A stretch of DNA of 64,000 nucleotides, taken from positions 2,666,001-2,730,000 of the forward strand of contig CAWESU010000001.1 of the NCBI GenBank assembly GCA_963811805.1. The letters are read 5' to 3'. The notes under the pieces are model-generated. The model saw only the letters and a list, made by a program, of their open reading frames with translations, was not told the DNA's origin and did not search any database. The stretch is from DAHUXN01 sp963811805. Lineage in GTDB: Bacteria; Acidobacteriota; Terriglobia; Acidiferrales; UBA7541. Below are positions 46,355 to 54,800 of this stretch, in pieces. Each line of letters begins with the position of its first letter. Within the stretch, counting starts at the first letter, position 1. The position numbers and the translations under genes are program-made.

Positions 46355-47461
46355 TCAAATGGTGAGGGGCGGTGCAGGGTTTATGTGAACAAAACCTGGC
46401 ATGGGTGTCGGCGATCCCTTCCGCGCCAGCATGCCTGCAGTAGCAATTCCCGTGCGCACAAAGGATTTCTCGCAGTCCGCTGTAGAAGGACCGCGCATAT
46501 TTCCCTCCATATAGGCGAGACCGGGGCAGCGCGTGCAGCTGCCGACGTGCCCGCAGGAGGAGCACGTTGTAAGATGCTTGAGGCGAATCGAACGTACTTC
46601 GGCGAGTTGCGGCGAGTTCCGCCAGATTTCGAGAAACTTCTGCTGGCGTACATTCCCGCACGTTAGAGGAAATTGCACGCACGGGTAGACGTCGCCGTAA
46701 GGAGAAACATAGCAAGAGGTGTGTCCCGCGCTGCAAGGCAAGCCCTCGAGAACTTGCGCATCCACGGCGGCCGGTGGCGCGCAGAAGCTTTCTACATCGC
46801 CCACCAGACTGGGGTTATGGAAGTAGCTCGAGATTTCGCTCGCATCCACGCGAAGTCGCAGCACCGACGTATTCCCATCCATCATTGGCGTAATTGTGGG
46901 ATCGAGGGTGTAACGCGCACCCAGTTTCCCGGCGAGATCGTGAACACCCTCGCTGTCGTCCCGATTGCCCCGCATCAGGACATTCGCCATCGTTACTCGC
47001 AATCCTTGGGATCTTAGAAATCGAATCGCCTTCAGCGTGCGTTCAAGCGAGCCCGGCACTTTAGTGATCGCATCGTGAACTTCCGGCTGATGCGAATAGA
47101 CACTGATCTGTACCTGCTCGACACCCAGGGCGCGCAGCCGGAGCGCCTCTTTTTCGCGAATGAGCATAGCATTGGTTTTCAGTTTTACGTTGAAGCCCAG
47201 CGACCGAGCGTGTTCGATGATTTCAAAACAGTCGCGGCGGATCAGGGGCTCGCCTCCGCTGAGCGTCAGGAAAAAAACGCCGGCGTCTGCAAACTGGCGG
47301 AGAAGATCCTTGATCTCGGCGGTCGTCATCTCGCCGTGGTCATCGTGGTCGAGGTAACAGTGCTCGCAGCGTTCGTTGCAACGGTACGTCAGATCGAGGT
47401 GCGCGCTCAAAGGCACACCCAGGCGGAGAGCTTTATCGTTCAGCTCTTGCATCAGGGTCAT
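46355..47461 (-). CDS. Radical SAM/SPASM peptide-modifying enzyme
   Basis: 368 residues. The radical SAM cluster motif is CNERCEHC (C-x3-C-x2-C, residues ~28-35), followed by the GGEP motif (FLTLSGGEPLIRRD) and the SPASM region with Cys-rich auxiliary cluster sites (CYVSPYGDVYPCVQFPLTCG, then CSSCGHVGSCTRCPG). This is the PqqE/sactisynthase type that modifies peptides, typically by C-C or thioether cross-links. Its start overlaps the PqqD-like gene by 4 nt. Being the last gene in an operon with a recognition protein and a Cys-bearing small peptide points to that peptide as substrate. Confidence 0.9.
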   Translation of the reverse strand: MTLMQELNDKALRLGVPLSAHLDLTYRCNERCEHCYLDHDDHGEMTTAEIKDLLRQFADAGVFFLTLSGGEPLIRRDCFEIIEHARSLGFNVKLKTNAMLIREKEALRLRALGVEQVQISVYSHQPEVHDAITKVPGSLERTLKAIRFLRSQGLRVTMANVLMRGNRDDSEGVHDLAGKLGARYTLDPTITPMMDGNTSVLRLRVDASEISSYFHNPSLVGDVESFCAPPAAVDAQVLEGLPCSAGHTSCYVSPYGDVYPCVQFPLTCGNVRQQKFLEIWRNSPQLAEVRSIRLKHLTTCSSCGHVGSCTRCPGLAYMEGNMRGPSTADCEKSFVRTGIATAGMLARKGSPTPMPGFVHINPAPPLTI

Positions 47462-47775
47462 GGCACCTCCAGGGCGGGCCCTTCGGCGTCAGGAACAGGC
47501 TGGCTCGAGATAGACAAGATTCCCCGGGTGGCCAGTTCCTCGACGAGCTGTTCCGCATCCCGATAGGCAACATCGTTCGGGACGTCGAATTCCGCGCAAA
47601 TCCGCCGCTCTACGATTTCCGAAAGAGGCGTGTGGCCGTCGGCTGCGTCCCAGATCACCGTCGCTACCTCGCTCAAGCTGAACAGGGTCGAATCCTTGGC
47701 CGACATGATCATCATTTCGCCACCCAACGTGCGCGCGGCAACCGATTTCGACCGCGAGATGTATTTGTCGCTCAT
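47458..47775 (-). CDS. PqqD-family RiPP recognition element
   Basis: 105 residues with the PqqD winged-helix pattern: 'SKSVAARTLGGEMMIMSAKDSTLFSLSEVATVIWDAADG' then 'EFDVPNDVAYRDAEQLVEEL' and RGILSISSQ. PqqD proteins bind the leader of a RiPP precursor and present it to the radical SAM enzyme. Overlaps both neighbours by 4 nt (ATGA), so stoichiometric coupled translation is likely. The C-terminal ~12 residues (Pro/Glu-rich) are an extension. Confidence 0.9.
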   Translation of the reverse strand: MSDKYISRSKSVAARTLGGEMMIMSAKDSTLFSLSEVATVIWDAADGHTPLSEIVERRICAEFDVPNDVAYRDAEQLVEELATRGILSISSQPVPDAEGPALEVP

Positions 47776-48608
47776 CGGATCAGTTCCCAGGCTCGTTCAT
47801 CCGGCGCAAAAACGAACTGCGCGACCGGCACGCGCGAAACAAATTCGATTGCCCCCTCAAACACGCGCTTCACCAGATCCGAGTCGTGCGCGAAGAACAG
47901 AATGTTGCGCAGCAGGGCGCGCACAGCATAAGGTCCGCTCACCGGCACGATGCGATTGTCCGGCCCCTTCTCGAGAAAATAAAGCGCCGCCAGTGGCGCC
48001 TTCAGATTTGCGCCCACGCGGGCCAATTCTCCCGCGAAAGGGGTGCCATACGCATAATAGTCGCACCCACTCCTGCGAACGTAGGAAATCTCGTCGGTAA
48101 GCAAGGCAGCGTCGAGCGGCGCGAGCCGAGACATCGTCGTCTTGCCCGCTCCCGAGACGCCCGCAAACACAAAGGCGCGGCCATGCCGCACTGCGCTCGC
48201 CGCGTGCACCAGAAAACCGCCCTCCTCGGCCAGCACAAGCGAGTGGATGATTCGCAGAACCGCATCGAGCGAGTACGGGTTGGGCGATTGACGCACCCAT
48301 CCGCGGCGTGAACGCAGATCGAATTCCGCGCGGAAGTCCCCGCGTGCGATGCGCCAGACCGGTCCGCTTCTTGAAACTCGCACATCTTCCACCGGATGCC
48401 GCTCCGGCGGGTGAAGATGAATCTCAAGCTGACAGTTCGGCGTGGACGAGGAATTCACGAAACCGGCGTAGCGCTGCTCGATGAGGGTGCGGAAATCCAC
48501 ATCGTCGGTCTGCAGGAGAATAGGAATGCCACCAATTTCAACCGTCGCGCCGAATTTCTCCACGGGCGCTTGGCCGAAGAATCGCGAGGGAGAAACGCTA
48601 ACGGCCAT
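47772..48608 (-). CDS. HPr-kinase-like protein of the RiPP operon
   Basis: 278 residues from the ATG at 48608, which overlaps the stop of the peptidase gene as TAATG. The Walker A loop is FVFAGVSGAGKTTMSRLA, followed by LLTDEISYVRR (Walker B-like Asp-Glu) and YAYGTPFAGE, as in HprK/P kinase-domain proteins. HprK proteins phosphorylate a Ser of HPr; relatives in peptide clusters (for example the paeninodin kinase) phosphorylate the C-terminal Ser of a RiPP precursor. The 59-residue peptide encoded two genes upstream ends in Ser. The N-terminal 120 residues are a separate, beta-rich domain. Confidence 0.82.
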   Translation of the reverse strand: MAVSVSPSRFFGQAPVEKFGATVEIGGIPILLQTDDVDFRTLIEQRYAGFVNSSSTPNCQLEIHLHPPERHPVEDVRVSRSGPVWRIARGDFRAEFDLRSRRGWVRQSPNPYSLDAVLRIIHSLVLAEEGGFLVHAASAVRHGRAFVFAGVSGAGKTTMSRLAPLDAALLTDEISYVRRSGCDYYAYGTPFAGELARVGANLKAPLAALYFLEKGPDNRIVPVSGPYAVRALLRNILFFAHDSDLVKRVFEGAIEFVSRVPVAQFVFAPDERAWELIR

Positions 48609-49138
48609 TAGACCGACCCCCCGGGTTGCCACTCGACATTGCTGCCGACTGTGTTCGGATCCCGGCCTAACCGCTTGCACAACGAATGCCATCGGAGCAG
48701 CCATCTCACGCTGCCGCCCGAGCGCCGCACGATCCATCGAAGCAGTCGTTGGCCCGCTCCCGGATGTCGATCCAGATCGATCTGCTTCCGGCCGCGGATC
48801 ACAGCCGCAACGTGGCCGAGCATTTCATTTTCGGCGTAAGGCGGATCGTTCCGGCTAAGAGCATCGCCGCGCGCGATCAATCGGATCAGTCCCCCTTCTT
48901 CGGCTTTACTCACCAGCCGATGCGCGTAAAAACGCCCCTCTCGGGAGAAGAGCACAACTTCTCCGCTGCGGGCGCCCCGGGGCGTCCCGCGACGAACAAC
49001 GAGGGTATCTCCGGGCAATATAAAAGGAACCATGCTTGAGCCCCAAGCCACGAATCGAAACTCACCGAACGACCGCAGCATTTCCGCTGCGAGGCTGAGA
49101 ACTGCATCTGCGCGCCGGGGGTTGGCCTGTCCGTTCAT
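48608..49138 (-). CDS. S24/S26-family signal-peptidase-like protein
   Basis: 176 residues. Catalytic Ser in FVAWGSSMVPFILPGDTLVV, then VVLFSREGRFYAHRLVSKAE, where the His of HRLV stands where ER-type signal peptidases have their base, and LIARGDALSRNDPP with the Asp. This Ser-His-Asp set fits the archaeal/ER-type (SipW-like) branch rather than the Ser-Lys LexA type. The C-terminal ~45 residues are basic. No membrane helix is visible. In this operon it may remove the leader of the small peptide. It begins 12 nt after the peptide gene. Confidence 0.75.
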   Translation of the reverse strand: MNGQANPRRADAVLSLAAEMLRSFGEFRFVAWGSSMVPFILPGDTLVVRRGTPRGARSGEVVLFSREGRFYAHRLVSKAEEGGLIRLIARGDALSRNDPPYAENEMLGHVAAVIRGRKQIDLDRHPGAGQRLLRWIVRRSGGSVRWLLRWHSLCKRLGRDPNTVGSNVEWQPGGSV

Positions 49139-49150
49139 GGCGCCGCTGGG

Positions 49151-49330
49151 CTAGGAATTCATCGGATGGATCTGGCATTGGCCCTGCGTGGCCAGCTTGC
49201 CGCAACTCAGAGCCATCGTCTCAAAGACGCGCTCCTCGCGGAACGAGGGCTTCGTGTAAGGTCTCTTCGTTTTAGCGGATTGATCTGTCGTTTTTTCCGT
49301 TGCTGTGGCCTGCCCCTTATATTCGCTCAT
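49151..49330 (-). CDS. Putative RiPP precursor peptide
   Basis: 59 residues from the ATG at 49330. The first ~35 residues are polar and Lys/Thr-rich (leader-like) with a 'RPYTKPSFREERVFET' stretch, then MALSCGKLATQGQCQIHPMN and a final Ser. Cys43 and Cys52 lie in a Gly/Gln/Ser/Thr-rich core, and Ser59 is the last residue. The ATG is 5 nt after the stop of the upstream propeller gene with no good RBS, so translation is probably coupled. Small size, leader/core look and position immediately ahead of a peptidase, kinase, PqqD and radical SAM enzyme support a precursor role. The product is unknown. A longer reading from 49396 overlaps the propeller gene and is less likely. Confidence 0.75.
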   Translation of the reverse strand: MSEYKGQATATEKTTDQSAKTKRPYTKPSFREERVFETMALSCGKLATQGQCQIHPMNS

Positions 49331-49335
49331 AGGAT

Positions 49336-51195
49336 TTAATCTAACCCTGCTTGCGTGAGTTTTATGGCGCAATAACCGTTTCCTCCGGCGCCGCAAGTCT
49401 GGGTTGCGAGGCCTGTAAAGTAGATGCTCGAAGCCTGGACCGCGGTACTCTCATTGTCAGGAATGATGCCGCTCGAGCCTCCGGACACGCTACTAAAGGT
49501 AGCGGTACTCGCGAAGCCGCCGGGGAACCCGGAGCCGGTGGTGCTGGTGATGTCATAGTTGCTTAGAGATCCACCGGAGAGTCCGACGAAGAGCCAGTCA
49601 ATGGTTGGCAAGGGTGGGCTGGGTGCGTTTGTGAATCCCGTAAGCGGAGAACACGCCTCCACGCTGGCGGCGAGCTGGAATTGATTCGAAGGCGGCGGGG
49701 ACGCTATGTTCATAACGCGACTGGCGCTGAAACCCACGTCGTAGAGCAAGGTGTAGAAACCTGTCGAGTCGTAGCCGCAAGACAATATCGCCCAATTGGA
49801 AGAAGTAGCGCTCGAAAAGTAGGCGGCGTTGAAAGTTGGGACGGTGATGTTTTCTCCTGCATTCCCTGCGTTCTCAGGAGCGGTGCCAAGTGCCACCTTC
49901 TTGGCCGCGCCAAAAGCGGTGTTGGCCTGTAGCAACACCGGGCTCGTGCCGTCCGTTCCGGTCACGGCATAAACCAGGCCGTTCGAGCTATCCACGATTG
50001 GGGGAACCACAACTCCGCCGAAGGACGTACCATCCCCCAACACAAGATCGGCGGGCGATAACTTTGCCCCGGTGGAAGTGAATCCGTAAATCCTTCCATC
50101 CGAACATCCGACGAACACGTTGCCAGTCACGGAGTCGTCCACAGCACCGGTCAGCGCTCCGCAGCCGCCACCTACCGAAACTATGCCGGCCGTTCCCCAC
50201 GATGTATCCAGGCTCGGCTGAAGGCCCGCTGTGCAATCCAGATCTGTATTGTACGACGGGCAGAACACGTCCTTGATGCGGTAAAGGTTGCCCTCATCGT
50301 CGCCGACGTAGGCATAATCGTGCGTATAGTCGACGTATGGCGCCGAAAGAGTGTCGGAGCTCAGCAGCGTCAGATCGGTCGCGGTGCCGCTGCCGGCCAC
50401 TGGATCGGTTGCAACGAATGACGTGATCTGAGCCGGCTTCAGTGTGTTCTGAAGGCCGTCCGAGTCACTCGTATCTTGCCCGTCGCCCGCCTTCCAGGCG
50501 AGAACGTGGAAATGCGCAGGACTGCCCGGCGTCGACTCGACGAAAGCGACCTTCGTTCCCAAGACGGACGGCGACGCCCCCGGGACGTCCCAGGAAAGCA
50601 CGGGAGAAGTCGTCACCGCGCCGCCGATGGCGCTCACGTCGTACGACCACAACACCGTCGCATCCGTTCCATCATCATCCGCGGGTGGTGTAGCGCGATT
50701 GCAGGCCCCGGTACCGCCCGCCGTCCCGCTGTACAAATTGTTAAACGCCACGAGGTTTGGCTGCGTCGGGCTCCCCGCGGTGTTCACGGGATAGACGATG
50801 TAATCATCCGCGCAACTCGGTATGGCTGTGATATCGAAGGTGAATTTCGCGGGGTACATGTTCGCCGCGGTGCCCGCAGTGCCGAGATTGATGCTCCAGT
50901 CGCGATCGAAACCGCGGGAACTCCGGAAGGGCGGCCGCGGTAGCCTCGGATGAGGAGCGTACGGACTGTGTCGCAGCCAGCTGAACACGGCGCGGGGATC
51001 GCGCTGCGCAACCTCCATTCGGTCCGCGCGCCCGTAGAGGGGATACAACACGTGGTTCGTCGTCCAGTCGGTGAGGACGGCAACGCCCCTGGCACGAGAT
51101 TCTTCTTCATGGCTGGATGAGGTGACAGCAACTACACAAACGAGGCAGGTCGCCAGGAAAACGAAAGCCCCGAGCGAAAAAAGCGGTTTCCGCAC
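49336..51195 (-). CDS. Secreted PQQ/quinoprotein-like beta-propeller protein
   Basis: 619 residues. Signal peptide MRKPLFSLGAFVFLATCLVC. The mature protein is Ser/Thr/Gly-rich with propeller-blade phrases: YAYVGDDEGNLYRIKDV, NVFVGCSDGRIYGFTSTGAK and WLFVGLSGGSLSNYDITST, i.e. 'V..G..dG.ly.i' blades of PQQ-like repeats. Cys residues are plentiful (at least 10), unusual for such proteins and suggestive of disulphides. It is the first gene of the RiPP-type operon, with its stop 5 nt before the peptide ATG. It could be the extracellular partner or target of the mature peptide, but that is only context. Confidence 0.65.
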   Translation of the reverse strand: MRKPLFSLGAFVFLATCLVCVVAVTSSSHEEESRARGVAVLTDWTTNHVLYPLYGRADRMEVAQRDPRAVFSWLRHSPYAPHPRLPRPPFRSSRGFDRDWSINLGTAGTAANMYPAKFTFDITAIPSCADDYIVYPVNTAGSPTQPNLVAFNNLYSGTAGGTGACNRATPPADDDGTDATVLWSYDVSAIGGAVTTSPVLSWDVPGASPSVLGTKVAFVESTPGSPAHFHVLAWKAGDGQDTSDSDGLQNTLKPAQITSFVATDPVAGSGTATDLTLLSSDTLSAPYVDYTHDYAYVGDDEGNLYRIKDVFCPSYNTDLDCTAGLQPSLDTSWGTAGIVSVGGGCGALTGAVDDSVTGNVFVGCSDGRIYGFTSTGAKLSPADLVLGDGTSFGGVVVPPIVDSSNGLVYAVTGTDGTSPVLLQANTAFGAAKKVALGTAPENAGNAGENITVPTFNAAYFSSATSSNWAILSCGYDSTGFYTLLYDVGFSASRVMNIASPPPSNQFQLAASVEACSPLTGFTNAPSPPLPTIDWLFVGLSGGSLSNYDITSTTGSGFPGGFASTATFSSVSGGSSGIIPDNESTAVQASSIYFTGLATQTCGAGGNGYCAIKLTQAGLD

Positions 51196-51810
51196 GCTTC
51201 ATGCCTCCCAGTTACGCAGATTGTATCGCTCGTCCCAGTTCCACGACTGCCTGGGCCGCAGTCGTTGGCTGCTTACGCCGGCCACAATCAATCTCTTTGA
51301 GCAGCCCCGGTGAAAAGTCTAGCGCATCCACCGCATCCAGGCTAAGAATTCTTCGTGCCGGTGTCAATAGCTAAACAGGGATTTCTTGGTGTTGGGTCTA
51401 CCTTCGATTCCGTTGGCGTATACCCGTGCCACGCCGTTGTCCTCATAAAGAATGGCGCGCCAGGCGAAGCGGGGATAGGCGTTAGAAGAGAACGAAAGTG
51501 CGCTGCCTCGGCGCGGCAACCGCGTCAGTCAGGCGAACGGACTACTTCTGGATAGCCCGTCAATCGGGAGCGAATCTCACGGAGGCGATCAGGTAATGGT
51601 GAAGATGCTGGTTGCCGAGGGCAAAATCAAAGGGAGTCGCAAAGGTGCGCGAGGCCCGCAAAAGCAAAGCCGCTGGCGCCGGACAACAGCCCTCAATCGC
51701 GGATGCCGTCCGCAAGTCCTACGTGGCGGGACCTTCTTCGCGTTCGAAGGTCTGCGGGTTCTCCGCCAGCTCTTGCCCTGCCGCCTTCCCTTTTGTTTTG
51801 CCCCGTCAGC
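51196..51810. other. Long intergenic region between the RiPP-type operon and the Oar-like gene
   Basis: About 615 nt. It must hold the operon promoter (minus strand), but I found no clear hexamers. Around 51597-51720 a plus-strand stretch reads MVKMLVAEGKIKGSRK and, in another frame, SIADAVRKSYVAG, which looks like coding remnants with a frameshift; I cannot name a family. No terminator or RNA gene is evident. Confidence 0.35.
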
Positions 51811-54800
51811 TTAGAACTGGTAAATCAATGCGAGCTCCATCACCCGCGGATTCGTCAGCGTCGATGTGTAATTCCCGAAGGTGTTTGCTGCGCCCCATTG
51901 GTCCTGCATCGAGTAGGCGTCAAAGCGGTTGGTATTCAGCACGTTGAAAACACTCCAGCGCGCCTGAACAGCCTGATTCTCCCGGCGTGGAATACGCCAG
52001 CTTTTCGCCAGATTCATGTCCCATCCGAAATAGCCATCTCCGCGAAGAGGGTTGCGCGCGCCGCTTTCCCCTGGGTAGGCGAAGGTGAAGCCGTTCGCCG
52101 CGCACGGGACAGTCGCGCCGCTCGTGCAGTTTTCCGGATTCGTGAACACGTTCGGAACGCCATTAGCCGTTGTCTCCGTTCCGGTTTTTATCGGCTGGCC
52201 TGTCAAATCCATCCAACCCATTTCGTCCCAGTTCGTTGGGAAGTCCAGGCCGTTCGGGTAGACGCTGAAGGGAAACCCGGAAGTCCACCGGATCGTCCCG
52301 GAGAGCGCCCATCCGCCCACCAGCGCGTTTTCCCAATTGCTCATGCTGTTGCCAAACTGCCGACCTTGGCCAAATGGCAAGTTCGCCACCCAATACCCGT
52401 TGATCTGATGCCGCAGGTCGAAGTCGCTGGACGCGTACATCTGTTGCGGAGACCACGCGTTGATGACGCTGTCGGTCAAGTATTGCACGCCGCGCTCCGC
52501 CTCGGACTCATTGTCCAGCGAGTGAGAGTAGGTGTAGTTGAAGCCGAAGAGCACACCGTTGGACATCTGCTTCTTCAGGCTGACCTGGAGCGAGTTGTAG
52601 TTTGACCACCCGATCGAACGCCAGTCCCACAGCGAAGAATATTGGCTGTCGAAATAGCTATTCAGACCACCAGCGGGGGTAGTCGGCAGGGCAGCCACAT
52701 CCATCAGGTAGAGAGCGGAGCTTTCGTTGTAGAGGTTACAGTTCGGCCCAAAACTGTCATAGACTGCTTGCAGCAGATCAGTTGTCGTCTGACCTGGTCC
52801 ATTAATACCGAAGAAATTAACCGAACAGAGAGGGTAGGATGACTGAGGTTGCAGCATATCCTGCCAGTATGCGCCGGTTGAGCCAATAGCCGAGTCAATG
52901 CTGCTCTCTGGAACCCCCTCGCGCCACAGTTTCGACAACTGGTCCGCTGCCGCGAAATAATCGATTCCCGTTTTTGGGTCCCTGAGGTCCATCGGCTCGG
53001 CGACGTCGTCCAGGTCCATGAGCCGGTGGGCGAAGTGCCCAACATACGCAACATCCAAAACCATTTGGCCTGGCAGCTGGCGCTCGATCGACAGGTCGGC
53101 CGCATAGGAGTAGGGTGTCCTCAGTGACTGATCAATCCCATTTGCGATAGCCTCTGACCCCAGTGGATAAGTAACCGGGAAAGTGGATGCCGGCGCTGGT
53201 TCAAAAACTTGGCTTCCACAATTATCGACCGTTGGAATCACGTTTATACTCGTAATGCGGGGCGAGCATGCAACCGTTTCCGTACCGAACGGATTCTGCA
53301 GCTCCGTCGAAAGTCCGAACTCGCCCGAGGAGCTATAAGTTTGTGCCAATTCGGGTCCGAAATTGTCGTAGTACATGCCGAAGCCTGCGCGGATGACGGT
53401 CTTGTCATTCCCCATGAGCCGCTGCAGCCATCCCATGCTCGGTTCTGGCGTCCAGGCTATCCCGACGCGGGGTGCAAAATTCTTTGTCTGAGAGTTGTAT
53501 AGCCCGGGCTTTCCGTAGAATGAGCCGGCCGGCGCGAAGCTGATCGGCGTACCGCCCATCACTTGATCTTGCGGAATTCCTTGCGCCATATCGGCCCCGC
53601 GTTCATCGAACCATTGGCCCATATTTATTGACGGCGTTACCTCCTGCCCGTCCGTTTCGGTCATCGGGGTCATCAATTGGTAGTTCAGGCCGTAGGTGAT
53701 CGAAAGATTTCGCCGAGCCTGCCACGTATCCTGCGCGAAAAAGTTATAGTTATCCACCGCCCAATGGCGGTAAAGCGGTGCCCCCTGGCCGAGTGCCGTC
53801 GCGGCTGTCTGGTTGGTGATCGAGTAGTTGTACTGCGCATCCACTTCCGTGGCCATTCCCATCATTGCCATGAGCGGGAAGTTATATGACTCCCCGAAAT
53901 CGGAATTTACCGCCGGATAGCAAGGACTACCCGGACAGCCATAGGCGGGGTTCAGGGAACCGATACTGGTAAGCCAGTCGGAGTTCGTGAGCGCGTTACT
54001 AAAGGAGGTCGTCGTGCTCCAGGTGTTGAGCCGCGAGAGCAGAAAGTTGATGCCGAATTCAAAGTTGTGCGCACCCTTGAATGGTCCGCTTGAAATATTC
54101 TTCGTCCAGCTAAGCGTATCTGCGAAGTTATGGACCGGTGCGGTGTCCCCGTAGGAATAGACGATCGGCTGGCTCAGGTCCCGCATGACGATCCATGGCT
54201 GATTGGTGTCGCCGTTTAATCCGAAACTGTCGCGAGTGAGCCCGTAGCGAAAATTATTGACCAGGGTGGGCCCGAAGACGCCCGTGTAACCCGCGACAAA
54301 GCCCTTGGCGAGGTCAGCGTTAACATCCTCGGGCGGCGTGCCGGGAAGGAAGGGAATGTCATTCACCTTATCGTCGATGCCCTCGCCGCGTACAAATAGC
54401 GTGTGATTGCCGTTCGCTGTGAGCTTGTAGTCCAGGCGGCCAATATACCAGTTATCTTTTGTAAGCGTAGGCGCGGCAAAACGATAGCCCTCGAAGTTCG
54501 GCGCGTCGCCATAATTGGGATCGTTCGGCAGTGGATAAGTATTGAAGTAGGCGAGTGACACTGGACTCGGACCGATGTGCAGCGGATCCATTCCTGCCAG
54601 TTGCGTGTTATTCAGCCCATAGTAGCCTGGCGCCACCGGATAGCTGGTGCCGCTAATGCCCGTAACGTTGCCGCCGGGACACTGGCTCGCCGTCGCGCAA
54701 CTATACTCGATGACTCCGTCGCGCAGCGCCGCGCTCGGAACCGCCTGCTCGACGCTCTCATCCACGGCTTGCCGGTGGCCTTCATAGTTGAAAAAGAAAA

